A stretch of DNA of 64,000 bases, from contig NZ_JAHCST010000009.1 in NCBI RefSeq assembly GCF_018476525.1, positions 62,001 through 126,000 of the forward strand, read 5' to 3'. A program made the position numbers and the translations under genes. This document shows positions 16,750 through 25,143 of the stretch, piece by piece (within the stretch, counting starts at the first letter, position 1; each line of letters opens with the position of its first letter). This DNA comes from Acrocarpospora catenulata. Lineage in GTDB: Bacteria; Actinomycetota; Actinomycetes; Streptosporangiales; Streptosporangiaceae. Under the pieces are notes generated by a model. That model saw only the letters and a list, made by a program, of their open reading frames with translations, searched no databases and was not told the origin of the DNA.

Positions 16750-17747
16750 CCTCTCGTCCTCCGGAGGCGCGCCGTCTCCACCGCGACCACCACACCGATC
16801 ACCAGAGCGCCCTCGATGACGCCCCGGGTGCCGGGGGTGAAGCTGTTCAGGGTCATCAGCCTGCTGATCCCGCCGATGACGACGGCGCCGATCGCCGAAC
16901 GGAGCGCCGAGCCCATGCCACCGGCGATCGACGTGCCGCCGATGAGGATGGCCGAGGCCGCGCCGAACGTGATCTCGCTGAAGTCGCCGGGACCCGAGAT
17001 GCCGAACTGCGCGGCGCCGAGGATGCCGGCGAGCCCCATCCCGGCGGACGCGAGGGCGAACACGCCGACGGTGACGCGGTTCGTCGGGATGCCCGACACC
17101 TTGGCGGCGGCGGCGTTCGCGCCCGTGAGCATGGCCCGCCGGCCCATCGTCGTCCCGGTCATGCCGCCGGTGACCAGCACGGTCACCACGATGAGCACGA
17201 CGACCTGGAGCGGGATCCCCAGCACGGTCGCGGCGCCCCAGCCGACCGGGTGGTCTCCGGCGGTCACGTCGGCGCCGCCCGAGTTCACCTTCTGGATGAC
17301 GCCGACCACGATCACTCCGAAGGCCAGCGTCGTGATGACCGAGTTGAGCCCCAGCGCCACGATCACGCCTTGCAGCACGCCCAGCAGGGTGAGCCCGGCG
17401 AGGATCACGACCACCGCGACGAAGGCCGGCACCCCCTGGCTCAGCAGGGCCAGGAACGACATCGAGGCCAGCACCATCGACTGCTGCGTACCCAGTGAGA
17501 TGAAATTTCCGGACATGGCCATCGGGGTCATGGTGACGGCGACGATGCCCATCAGCGCGGCGTTCTGCACCACCGCCCTGATGTTGGCGGGGGTCAGGAA
17601 GGCCGGCGTGACGACCACGCAGGCGATCACGGCGAGGATCAGGACGGCCAGGATGACCCGGGTCGCGTTCCGGCGCAGCAGGCCGGGACCCGCTCGCACC
17701 TCCGTCCGGGGCTTGCCGCCGGTACGTTTCGTCTCCACCGATGTCAT
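16746..17747 (-). CDS. CUT2-family (RbsC-like) ABC importer permease
   Basis: The 333-residue protein is a second RbsC-type permease. It has a cytosolic N-terminus of about 28 residues, a first membrane span (VILAVLILAVIACVVVTPAF), MTPMAMSGNFISLGT in the early region, and the coupling segment FGAASAILIGGTSIAGGMGS. The two permeases probably form a heterodimer rather than the homodimer seen in ribose importers. ATG at 17747 overlaps the ATPase stop by 4 bp. A longer reading would run into the ATPase gene in another frame and is not supported. Confidence 0.88.
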   Translation of the reverse strand: MTSVETKRTGGKPRTEVRAGPGLLRRNATRVILAVLILAVIACVVVTPAFLTPANIRAVVQNAALMGIVAVTMTPMAMSGNFISLGTQQSMVLASMSFLALLSQGVPAFVAVVVILAGLTLLGVLQGVIVALGLNSVITTLAFGVIVVGVIQKVNSGGADVTAGDHPVGWGAATVLGIPLQVVVLIVVTVLVTGGMTGTTMGRRAMLTGANAAAAKVSGIPTNRVTVGVFALASAGMGLAGILGAAQFGISGPGDFSEITFGAASAILIGGTSIAGGMGSALRSAIGAVVIGGISRLMTLNSFTPGTRGVIEGALVIGVVVAVETARLRRTRG

Positions 17748-19255
17748 GCGCTGACCTCCGTGTGCATCACCTCGACGGTGAGGTCGTGCTCGGTCCACTC
17801 CGACGCCGGGCGGATCGACTGCAGCCGCCCGTGGTAGAAGGAGGCGACCGTGTCGCAGAGCCCCAGGACCTCCGCCGAGTCGGACGAGGCGACGACGATG
17901 GCCAGCCCGTCGGCGCAGAGCGCGCGGAGCCGCTGGTACACCTCGGCCCTTGCGCCCACGTCCACGCCCCGGGTCGGCTCCTCCACCAGGAGCACCCTGG
18001 GCTCGGTCCCGAGCCACTTGCCCAGGACGACCTTCTGCTGGTTACCGCCGCTGAGCATGCCCACCTGCGTGCCGAGACGCCGCTTGTCGATCGCGAAGCT
18101 GCTCGCGATGGCCGAGGTCCGCTGCCGTTCCCGGCGGCGGGACACGACCGTCAGCCGAGCCACCCGGGAGATCCAGGGTGAGGACAGGTTCTCCGAGACC
18201 GTACGCTCCTCGAACATCCCGTCGACCTTGCGGTCGTCGGAGCAGAAGGCGACCCCACGGGCGATCCCCGCCCGCCGGGAGCGGACGTCCAACGCCACCC
18301 CGTCTACGGTCACCGAACCCGTCAGGACGGGAACCATGCCGGCGAGACCGCGGCAGACGGCGTTGGAGCCGCTGCCGATCTGGCCGGTGAGGCCGAGGAT
18401 CTCGCCACGCCGGACGGTGAAGCCGACCGGCGCTTTGAGACCCGGGACGAGCAGGTCGGTCACCTGGAGCACCGGCTCGTCGGTCATCGTGTCGCGCTCG
18501 GGATAGACGCTCGACAGCTCACGGCCGAGCATCATCGTCACCACCCCGGCGACGTCCAGTTCGCCGATCGGCACCGGCGCCGAGCTGTGGCCGTTGCGGA
18601 AGACCGTGACACGGTCGGCCAGCCGGAAGACCTCCGGGAGCCGGTGCGTCACGTAGATGATGCTGCGCCCCTCGGCGGCGAGCTGGCGGATGATCTCGAG
18701 CACCCGCTCGATCTCGTGGTCGGAGAGCGCCGCCGTCGGCTCGTCGAAGATCACGACCTTCGCGTCGCGCGAGAGCGCGCGGGCGATCTCCAGCAGCTGG
18801 CACTCGGCCACGCTCAGCTTCTCCACCAGCGTGTCGGGGTCCAGGTGGTCCAGGCCGACCCTGGCCAGGAGCGGGAGGGCGTGGGCTCGCAGGTCCTTGC
18901 GCCGCCACACCGTACCCGTCCGGATCTGCCCCAGGTAGAGGTTCTCCGCGACGCTCAGCGCGCGGATCGAGCCGAACTCCTGGTGCACCACCACGATGCC
19001 GGCCTCCTGGGACCTGGCGCTCGGGTAGAGCACCGTGGGCCGGCCGTCGATCTCGATCTCGCCCTCGTCCGGATCGACCAGCCCGGCGAGCGTTTTCACG
19101 AACGTGCTCTTGCCGGCGCCGTTCTCGCCGAGCAGGGCCATCACCTCGCCGGGGTACAGGTCGAAGTCGACGTCGGCGAGCGCCCTGATCGCGCCGTAGG
19201 TCTTGGCGACGCCGCGGGCCCTGACCCGCAGAGGCCGCCGCTCATCGCTCGTCAT
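17744..19255 (-). CDS. CUT2-family (RbsA-like) ABC importer ATPase, two nucleotide-binding domains
   Basis: The 503-residue protein fuses two ABC ATPase domains. Domain 1 (about 8-240) has Walker A GENGAGKST (Lys49), the signature LSVAECQLLEIARA and Walker B VVIFDEPTAAL. Domain 2 (about 255-490) has a degenerate Walker A, GQIGSGSNAVCRG, lacking the Lys, but a good LSGGNQQKV signature and VLLVEEPTRGVDVG. This asymmetry is normal for RbsA/MglA proteins. It powers the two permeases encoded downstream. ATG at 19255 follows GAGGAA. A hairpin lies between it and the binding-protein gene, likely lowering ATPase expression relative to the lipoprotein. Confidence 0.92.
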   Translation of the reverse strand: MTSDERRPLRVRARGVAKTYGAIRALADVDFDLYPGEVMALLGENGAGKSTFVKTLAGLVDPDEGEIEIDGRPTVLYPSARSQEAGIVVVHQEFGSIRALSVAENLYLGQIRTGTVWRRKDLRAHALPLLARVGLDHLDPDTLVEKLSVAECQLLEIARALSRDAKVVIFDEPTAALSDHEIERVLEIIRQLAAEGRSIIYVTHRLPEVFRLADRVTVFRNGHSSAPVPIGELDVAGVVTMMLGRELSSVYPERDTMTDEPVLQVTDLLVPGLKAPVGFTVRRGEILGLTGQIGSGSNAVCRGLAGMVPVLTGSVTVDGVALDVRSRRAGIARGVAFCSDDRKVDGMFEERTVSENLSSPWISRVARLTVVSRRRERQRTSAIASSFAIDKRRLGTQVGMLSGGNQQKVVLGKWLGTEPRVLLVEEPTRGVDVGARAEVYQRLRALCADGLAIVVASSDSAEVLGLCDTVASFYHGRLQSIRPASEWTEHDLTVEVMHTEVSA

Positions 19256-19288
19256 GGGCCGTTCCTCGCTCGCGGCCGCGAACGCCGA

Positions 19289-19319
19289 CGGTGGGCCGCC
19301 CGCGTCGGACGGCCCACCG
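19289..19319. terminator. Intra-operon hairpin between binding-protein and ATPase genes
   Basis: CGGTGGGCCG and CGGCCCACCG form a 10-bp stem with an 11-base loop in the gap after the binding-protein stop (19346) and before the ATPase start (19255). Such hairpins often protect or partly terminate the upstream message, so that the binding protein is made in excess. Confidence 0.6.
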
Positions 19320-19345
19320 GGTCGCGAGGACCGTGGATGTCTGGC

Positions 19346-20479
19346 TCACTTGCAGATGTCCTTGGCGCCGACGCCCCACATCTGGAGGGTGTCCATGTTG
19401 TCCTTCGTGACGGCCGCGAGCGGCGCGAAGGTGTTCTCGGACGGCGCCTCGTTGGGAAGTTCGGGGACCGCCGCGGCCTCCGGGTACTGGAGGGTGCCGG
19501 ACTTGACGTCGCCGTTGGCGATGAGCTGCAGCAGGGTGCGCGCGCCGACCGTGCCCTCGAAGCCGCCGGCCTCGGTGATGGTGCTGTAGACGTCCCCGCT
19601 GGCGATGCCGGCCAGGCCCGGCGTGCAGTCGCCGCCCGCGATCACCCAGACGTCCTTGCCAGGAGTCCGCCCGGCCTCCTTGAGCGCCTGCGCGACACCC
19701 TCGGCCCCGCCCAGGTTGAGCGCCCAGACGATGTCGAACTTGCCGGCGTACTTGGCGAGCGAACCGCTGGCCAGCTTGTAGCCGGACTCGCGGTCGACCA
19801 TGCCGTTCTCCTCGCCCACGATCGTGTACTTCACGCCCTTGGCGTCGAGGGTCTGCTTGAACGCGTCGAGACGGATCTTGCCGGGGGCCAGCTCCACGGG
19901 GGCGTTGTAGACGAGGATCGCGCCGTCGTTGGGCAGCGTGGTGCCCTCGGCCTTCAGCTTGGCCAGCAGGTCGACGTAGACCTGCGCCTCGATCTCGCCC
20001 GAGTGCGCGTGGCTGTTGCCGCCGAAGGGGTAGCCGGTCGGCGCGGGAGCCGTCACGGACCAGGCGACCGGTGCCAGGCGCGCCAGTTGCCGGGCCGAGT
20101 TCTTGGCGGCCTCGGGCGCCGGCGGATAGAAGAGCACGCCCGCCGGCTTGGCGCCGGTGGCCAGGTACTGCTGCACCTGACGGTCCTGCTCACTCTGGTC
20201 GTAGGCGTTCTCGAAGGCCTTGACGGTGTACCCGTAGCTCTTGAACAGCTCCGTGACCGCGTTACGGAAGTTGGTGTTGAAGGGCAGGCCGGCGCCGGGC
20301 ATGAAGAGCGCGATCTCGCCGGAACCCTTGAGGTCGCCGGTGCCCTTCCAGCCGAGCCCGCCCGCCGAGCCGACCGGACTGCTGGAGGGGGAGCCGCTCG
20401 ACTGCCCGCCGCAAGCCGCCACGCCGAGTGCGAGGGCCAGCGTGACCGCGGTCGCGGCGGTTCGGTTACGAAGCATCAT
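19346..20479 (-). CDS. CUT2 ABC importer substrate-binding lipoprotein
   Basis: The 377-residue protein begins with a lipoprotein signal: basic MLRNR, hydrophobic TAVTLALALG and a VAAC lipobox (Cys23), followed by a Ser/Gly-rich linker. The mature part has the periplasmic-binding-protein type I fold: GEIALFMPGAGLPFNTNFRNAV, DQSEQDRQVQQYLATG, and later VIAGGDCTPGLAGIASGDV. The last segment resembles the hinge region of ribose/xylose-binding proteins. It captures the substrate outside the membrane for the permeases encoded downstream. ATG at 20479 (ATGATG) has AGGAG 6 bases upstream; the longer reading to 20554 lacks a signal peptide at its N-terminus. It is the first gene of the operon 20479-15742. 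Confidence 0.9.
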   Translation of the reverse strand: MMLRNRTAATAVTLALALGVAACGGQSSGSPSSSPVGSAGGLGWKGTGDLKGSGEIALFMPGAGLPFNTNFRNAVTELFKSYGYTVKAFENAYDQSEQDRQVQQYLATGAKPAGVLFYPPAPEAAKNSARQLARLAPVAWSVTAPAPTGYPFGGNSHAHSGEIEAQVYVDLLAKLKAEGTTLPNDGAILVYNAPVELAPGKIRLDAFKQTLDAKGVKYTIVGEENGMVDRESGYKLASGSLAKYAGKFDIVWALNLGGAEGVAQALKEAGRTPGKDVWVIAGGDCTPGLAGIASGDVYSTITEAGGFEGTVGARTLLQLIANGDVKSGTLQYPEAAAVPELPNEAPSENTFAPLAAVTKDNMDTLQMWGVGAKDICK

Positions 20480-20574
20480 CCAGAACTCCTGGGGTAGAGC
20501 CGACGCGCACCGGCACATGATCAACCTGCGACGGAGCGCTGTGCGAGCGAGCATCCTCGCTCGAAATGTTTCCT

Positions 20575-20693
20575 GTCAATCGGTTGGTAGATAACTCTTC
20601 GGCGGCGTCAAACCCCAGTCCCTGCGCGTCAAGCCACTAAATGCCGAGCAACACGCGATCCCCACTTTGTTACCAACCAATCAAACGGTTGAC
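20575..20693. promoter_or_regulatory. Two cluster-1 regulon dyads in a divergent promoter (copies 6 and 7)
   Basis: GTCAA-TCGG-TTGGT at 20575-20588 serves the leftward ABC operon. ATCAA-ACGG-TTGAC at 20680-20693, preceded by an extra ACCAACCA half-site, serves the rightward SDR at 20765. Both sites have an almost identical CCTGTCAA / TTGACAGG flank in opposite orientation. Apart from these sites the 285-bp gap between the genes shows nothing else. Confidence 0.65.
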
Positions 20694-20764
20694 AGGAAAG
20701 AGGTGCCCGGTGATGCTGGCGGAACGATCCGGCCGACCAACAACCTGTCTCTTTGGGAGCGACC

Positions 20765-21544
20765 ATGACGACAGCCGCCGCGTACGCCCGACTCGACCTC
20801 ACCGGTCGCAGCATCATCGTGACCGGCGCGGGCAGCGGCCTGGGCCGCGCCACCGCACAGCTCATCGCGGCCCGCGGGGCCCTGGTGACGGTCGCCGACG
20901 TCAACGCGGAAGCAGGCGGCGCGACGGTCGCGGAGATCGAGGCCGCCGGGGGCACGGCCCAGTTCGTGGCCACCGACATCACCGACGAGAGCGCCGTCCG
21001 CGACCTGGTGGCCGCCGCCGTGTCGGCCTACGGCGGTCTGCACGGGGCGCACAACAACGCCGGGATCAACGGCCCCGCCGCGCTCGCCGGCGACCTCGGC
21101 TACGACCAGTGGCGCCAGGTGCTCGACATCAACCTCAACGGCGTGTTCCTCTGCCTCAAGTACGAGCTCGCGCACATGAAGGAGAACGGCGGCGGCTCCA
21201 TCGTCAACACCGCCTCGACAGCGGCGGCGATCGCCTACCCGAACATCCCCGCCTACGTCGCGAGCAAGCACGGCGTGCTGGGCGTCACGCGCCAGGCCGC
21301 GCTGGACTACATCAGGTACGGCGTCCGCGTGAACGCCGTACTGCCCGGCTCCGTCTGGACCCCGCTGGCGGAAAGCGCGCTGAAGGACCCCGAGATCCGC
21401 GCCAAGGCCGAGTCGGCGCAGCCCATCGGCCGCCTCGGCGAACCGCACGAGATCGCGGAGATGGTCGCCTGGCTGCTCTCCGACGCCGCCTCGTTCGCGG
21501 TCGGCTCGCCCTTCTTCGTGGACGGCGGCGTCAACGCCGGCTGA
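20765..21544 (+). CDS. Short-chain dehydrogenase/reductase (classical SDR)
   Basis: The 259-residue SDR has VTGAGSGLG (cofactor glycine loop), HNNAGINGP, and the catalytic triad in NTASTAAAIAYPNIPAYVASKHG. The C-terminal VGSPFFVDGGVNAG is the standard end. An acidic residue after the second strand (VADVNA) suggests NAD rather than NADP. It probably interconverts an alcohol and a ketone among the cluster-1 intermediates. ATG at 20765 follows GGGAG; a start 12 bases earlier is possible. It is a single-gene unit from its own operator and ends at a strong bidirectional terminator. Confidence 0.88.
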   Translation: MTTAAAYARLDLTGRSIIVTGAGSGLGRATAQLIAARGALVTVADVNAEAGGATVAEIEAAGGTAQFVATDITDESAVRDLVAAAVSAYGGLHGAHNNAGINGPAALAGDLGYDQWRQVLDINLNGVFLCLKYELAHMKENGGGSIVNTASTAAAIAYPNIPAYVASKHGVLGVTRQAALDYIRYGVRVNAVLPGSVWTPLAESALKDPEIRAKAESAQPIGRLGEPHEIAEMVAWLLSDAASFAVGSPFFVDGGVNAG

Positions 21545-21554
21545 GGTCGCTCAA

Positions 21555-21595
21555 ATGACGGATCCCCGTGCTCGGGTGGCACGGGGATCCGTCAT
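21555..21595. terminator. Bidirectional terminator
   Basis: ATGACGGATCCCCGTG pairs perfectly with CACGGGGATCCGTCAT (16-bp stem, 9-base loop) between the convergent SDR and LLM genes. It is one of the strongest hairpins in the window. Confidence 0.85.
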
Positions 21596-21601
21596 CGCGT
21601 C

Positions 21602-22678
21602 TCAGACGTCCGCCGGCGCCATGGCCTCCAGGCGGGGCGCCACCTCGGTGACCATCAGTTCGAGGGAGTGGTCCCACGCCTTGGCGTTGCCCAGGTAGTC
21701 GTGGGAGTAGACCATGGTGGTCCCCCACATACAGGTGTTCTCCCGGCGCTCCTGCATCTTCCGCGCCACGGTCTCCGGCGAGCCACAGAACCACACCTTC
21801 TCCACCAGGTCGTCCACGGTGACGTCCCCGGGCTCGACACCCGGGAGGATGGCGCCGAGGAGACCGAACATCTTGTAGACGGGCAGCAGGTACTCGGTCC
21901 ACGCCTCGCCGACGCCGCCCTCGATCGCCAGCTTGCGCGCCTCGGCGTCGGTGTCGGCCACGATGACGTCGCACACCAGGTGCAGGTCGCTCTGCTGCAC
22001 GGTCCGGCCGGCCGCCGCGGCGGCGTCGCGGTAGGTCTCCCAGTGGTTGCGGACGGCATTGTCGCCCGCGTACACCGACAGCGGCAGGAAGCCCTCCCGG
22101 CCCGCCAGCGCGATCGACGGGGAGTTCGGCGACAGGCCGGTGACGCCGATCTCGACGTCGCCGCCCCACGGGCGCAGGTCGCGCATGGGGTGGCTCGGGT
22201 CGTCGTGCGGGAACCCGGCGTTCCAGAAGGCGCCTTCGTGGTAGAACTCCTCGCCCTTCCAGATGCGGCGCATGATGTCGAGCGCCTCCATCTGCATGGC
22301 GTGGTTCTGCTTCAGGTCCTTGAACCCGCGCAGGTAGGCGTCGGCGGGGTAGGCGCCGGCGCCTATGCCCAGGATGTAGCGGCCCTGCGTGACGTGGCTC
22401 AGCCACGACACCTGGATCGCCAGGGAGGCCGGGTTGTGGTAGGGCAGCAGGTGCGCGCCGGGCGCGAGCTTGATCCGCTGCGTCTCGCGCGCCGTCGCGG
22501 CGATGATCAGCTCGGGGTTGGGGATGGACTCCCAGGACTGCGTGGCGTGCTCACCGATCCAGTACTCGGTGAAGCCGAGGCGATCACAGGTGACGGCCTG
22601 CTCGACCGCCCAGTCGAAGACCTCGCGAGGGGACCTCGTCGGCCGCATGAACGGCGTCTGGAACATGGCGAACTTCAT
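21602..22678 (-). CDS. Luciferase-like flavin-dependent monooxygenase (limonene-monooxygenase-like)
   Basis: The 358-residue LLM protein starts MKFAMFQTPFMRPTRSP. It has FTEYWIGEHATQSWESIPNP, LAPGAHLLPYHNPASLA and YILGIGAGAYPADAYLRG, a pattern shared with FMN-dependent monooxygenases of the limonene 1,2-monooxygenase (LimB) type. A flavin-dependent oxygenation or Baeyer-Villiger-like step on an alicyclic or terpenoid compound is plausible, but the family is too diverse for a firm substrate. ATG at 22678 has AGGAAGG upstream. It is divergent from the MHS permease gene, with two operator dyads between them, suggesting paired uptake and first oxidation. Confidence 0.8.
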   Translation of the reverse strand: MKFAMFQTPFMRPTRSPREVFDWAVEQAVTCDRLGFTEYWIGEHATQSWESIPNPELIIAATARETQRIKLAPGAHLLPYHNPASLAIQVSWLSHVTQGRYILGIGAGAYPADAYLRGFKDLKQNHAMQMEALDIMRRIWKGEEFYHEGAFWNAGFPHDDPSHPMRDLRPWGGDVEIGVTGLSPNSPSIALAGREGFLPLSVYAGDNAVRNHWETYRDAAAAAGRTVQQSDLHLVCDVIVADTDAEARKLAIEGGVGEAWTEYLLPVYKMFGLLGAILPGVEPGDVTVDDLVEKVWFCGSPETVARKMQERRENTCMWGTTMVYSHDYLGNAKAWDHSLELMVTEVAPRLEAMAPADV

Positions 22679-22731
22679 TGCGTTGCCTTCCTGGGGGATG
22701 TTGAGCTCACCGGGCAGTCCAAGCTAAGGCA

Positions 22732-22814
22732 ACCAACCGTTTGGTGTCCATACCTCGGCCGGAGTGCTTGTACGGCACTGAATCTTGGTCTATACAAACG
22801 GTCGATTGGTTGAC
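22732..22814. promoter_or_regulatory. Two cluster-1 regulon dyads in a divergent promoter (copies 8 and 9)
   Basis: ACCAA-CCGT-TTGGT at 22732-22745 (perfect 5-bp arms) faces the LLM gene. GTCGA-TTGG-TTGAC at 22801-22814 faces the permease gene, as part of a longer CAAACGGTCGATTGGTTG. The rest of the 236-bp gap shows nothing further. Confidence 0.65.
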
Positions 22815-22914
22815 ACAGTGAATTCGTGAGGCACGACGACGGAAGGCGCGGCGAGCACCGTCCGATGACGGTGGCCACCCACGCAGGCAACATCACAGGG
22901 AAGGAAGCACGCCC

Positions 22915-24249
22915 ATGTCCACGGACGCCACCGCGGTTCCCGCTGATCTTCCACCGGCCACCGGCACCACCTCTCCCCGCCGTGCCCGGCGCGCGGCGAT
23001 CGCCGGTGGGGTGGGCACGCTCATCGAGGGGTACGACTTCTCCTCCTACGGTTACCTGGCCGTCTTCGTCGCGCCGCTGTTCTTCCCCAACGACGATCCG
23101 GTCGTCTCGCTGCTGCTCGCCCTGCTCGTGTTCGCCGGGGCCTACCTCGCACGTCCGCTGGGCGGCATCGTGTTCGGCCTGCTGGGCGACCGGATCGACC
23201 GGGGACGCGTGCTGGTCGCGACGATCATCTGCATGGGTGTCGCGACGGCGCTGATCGGGCTCCTCCCGACCTACGAGAACATCGGCGTCACCGCCAGCGT
23301 GCTGCTCATCGTCCTGCGGCTGGCTCAGGGCTTCTCGGTGGGCGCCGAGGTCGCGGGGGCGGCCACCTTCGTCTCCGAGGCGGCGCCGAACCGGTTCAAG
23401 AGCAGGTACGGCGCGTTCAACCCGGCCGGCGCGACCGGCGGCTTCGCGCTCGCAGCGGCGGTCACGGGCACCACCAACGCGATCGTCGGCGCGGACGCGA
23501 TGGCCGAGTGGGGCTGGCGGGTGCCGTTCCTGTTATCGCTGCCGCTGACCGTGGTCGCGTTCCTCATCCGCCGTCAGATCACCCGCGAGGCGCACCCGGT
23601 GGGGAGCGCGGGCCGGACCACCTCGCTGCTCACCGTCATCGCGCAGGGTTGGCTCCCGATCCTCAAGGGCGCGGCCCTTGCCGCCGCCGTCAACGGCACC
23701 GCGTACTTCGGCCTGACCTACGTCAGCATCCACCTCATCCAACGCCTCGACTACCCGAAGACGGCGGTGTTCTGGGTGACGACGGGGGTCGTCGCGATCG
23801 CCGCGCTGCTCATGCTGCCGGTCGGACGTCTCGGCGACCGGATCGACCTGCCGCGACTCGGCATGATCGGCATGGTCGGGTACCTGGCGTTGACGTGGGT
23901 CGGGATGTGGGCCATGGGCCAGGGCAGCCTGACGCTCGCCGCGGCGGCCTTCTTGCTGATCATGGTGAACACGTCGTTCCTGCAGGTCACCGGCTACTCG
24001 CTGTCGCCGGAGCTGTTCCCACGGGCGATCCGCTTCACCGGCATGTCGCTGGGCTGGAACATCGGGGTCATCCTCGCGGGCGGCACCGCGCCCGCGCTCT
24101 GCGTCTGGCTGATCGAGGTCACCGGCAGCAACCTCGCCCCGGCCTACTTCGTCATGGGAGTGTCCGTGATCGGTCTGCTCGCGCTCGTCGCCATCGAGCG
24201 CGGCCCGCGTCCGGGGCGCGCCGAAGCCGAGGAACCCTCCCGTACGTGA
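22915..24249 (+). CDS. MFS transporter, metabolite:H+ symporter (MHS) type
   Basis: The 444-residue protein has twelve predicted spans and the MHS hallmark GTLIEGYDFSSYGYLA in the first helix. FGLLGDRIDRGRVL lies between helices 2 and 3, RLAQGFSVGAEVAGAATFVSEAAP in helix 4, and SPELFPRAIRFTGMSLGWN in the second half. MHS carriers import carboxylic acids and related organic ions with protons. It is a second candidate importer for the cluster-1 growth substrate, next to the ABC system. ATG at 22915 follows GGAAGGAAG. It is followed 12 bp later by the thioesterase gene, presumably on the same transcript. Confidence 0.88.
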   Translation: MSTDATAVPADLPPATGTTSPRRARRAAIAGGVGTLIEGYDFSSYGYLAVFVAPLFFPNDDPVVSLLLALLVFAGAYLARPLGGIVFGLLGDRIDRGRVLVATIICMGVATALIGLLPTYENIGVTASVLLIVLRLAQGFSVGAEVAGAATFVSEAAPNRFKSRYGAFNPAGATGGFALAAAVTGTTNAIVGADAMAEWGWRVPFLLSLPLTVVAFLIRRQITREAHPVGSAGRTTSLLTVIAQGWLPILKGAALAAAVNGTAYFGLTYVSIHLIQRLDYPKTAVFWVTTGVVAIAALLMLPVGRLGDRIDLPRLGMIGMVGYLALTWVGMWAMGQGSLTLAAAAFLLIMVNTSFLQVTGYSLSPELFPRAIRFTGMSLGWNIGVILAGGTAPALCVWLIEVTGSNLAPAYFVMGVSVIGLLALVAIERGPRPGRAEAEEPSRT

Positions 24250-24261
24250 CGCCGCCGACAC

Positions 24262-25137
24262 ATGGAACCGACATTGGACCTCATCACCTCAGATCGCCCC
24301 CTCGACGGGAGTGGATCGCACCTGCCACAAGGCGGTCTGGCCCGCATGCTGGTCCCCACCGCCACGGGTCCGATGACCGCACGGGCCACGGGAGCGTTCG
24401 GGCAGCACCCCCGCGTCTTCGGTGGGTTGCTGCTCGCGCACCTGACGATGACCGCCGCCGCGTCCGCCCATCAACCGAGCCGGCCGCACTCCCTGCACGC
24501 CCACTTCCTGGTCCGGGGCACCGTCACGGAGGAGATCTCCTACGAGTCCGTCGCGCTCCGTCGGAGCAGGCGGTTCTCGACCTTCCGTACCGACGCCGTC
24601 CAGGCCGGTACGCTGCTGGCCACCGCGGCGGTCTCGTTCCACTCCGACGAGGTGACGACCCGGCACGCGCCGCGGATGCCCACGGTCGACCTGCCGCCGG
24701 AGCGTTGCCGGCCGGCCTCCGGAGGGCCGATCCCGCCGCCGGACGCACTGATCCGCGCGCCGTACGACCTCCGGCACGCCGAGGGACTGTTCCCCGCCAC
24801 CCGGGACGGCCGCCCGGTGGTGGGCTACTGGCTGCGTACCCGCGAGAAACTGGGCCCGGACCCGGCGCTGAACGCGGCGGCGCTGGCCTGGGCCTCGGAC
24901 TTCACGCTCACCCGGATCGCCGACCTCGAGCACGAGTCCGAGCCGGGGACCCGGCGGGCGGCGTCACTGGACCACGCGATGTGGTTCCACCGACCGTTCC
25001 GCGCCGACGAGTGGCTCCTCTACGAACTGACGAGCCCCGTCTACCAGGGCGCCCTGGCCCTGTCGACCGGACGCTTCTTCGACCTGGACGGAAACCTCGT
25101 GGCGACCGTCACCCAGGAGAGCCTGCTCCGGCGGTAG
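24262..25137 (+). CDS. Acyl-CoA thioesterase II (TesB-like, double hotdog)
   Basis: The 291-residue protein has the two hotdog domains of TesB. The first includes VFGGLLLAHL and HSLHAHFLVRGT. The second includes the conserved SLDHAMWFHRPFRADEWLLYE, followed by TSPVYQGALALSTGRFFDLDG and VTQESLLRR at the end. These cover the family's Asp, Thr/Ser and Gln active-site region. It hydrolyses acyl-CoA to free acid and CoA and could relieve CoA trapping when dead-end esters accumulate. The start at 24262 lies 12 bp after the permease stop. The next gene on the other strand converges, its stop 7 bp away. Confidence 0.85.
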   Translation: MEPTLDLITSDRPLDGSGSHLPQGGLARMLVPTATGPMTARATGAFGQHPRVFGGLLLAHLTMTAAASAHQPSRPHSLHAHFLVRGTVTEEISYESVALRRSRRFSTFRTDAVQAGTLLATAAVSFHSDEVTTRHAPRMPTVDLPPERCRPASGGPIPPPDALIRAPYDLRHAEGLFPATRDGRPVVGYWLRTREKLGPDPALNAAALAWASDFTLTRIADLEHESEPGTRRAASLDHAMWFHRPFRADEWLLYELTSPVYQGALALSTGRFFDLDGNLVATVTQESLLRR

Positions 25138-25143
25138 CCCCCG

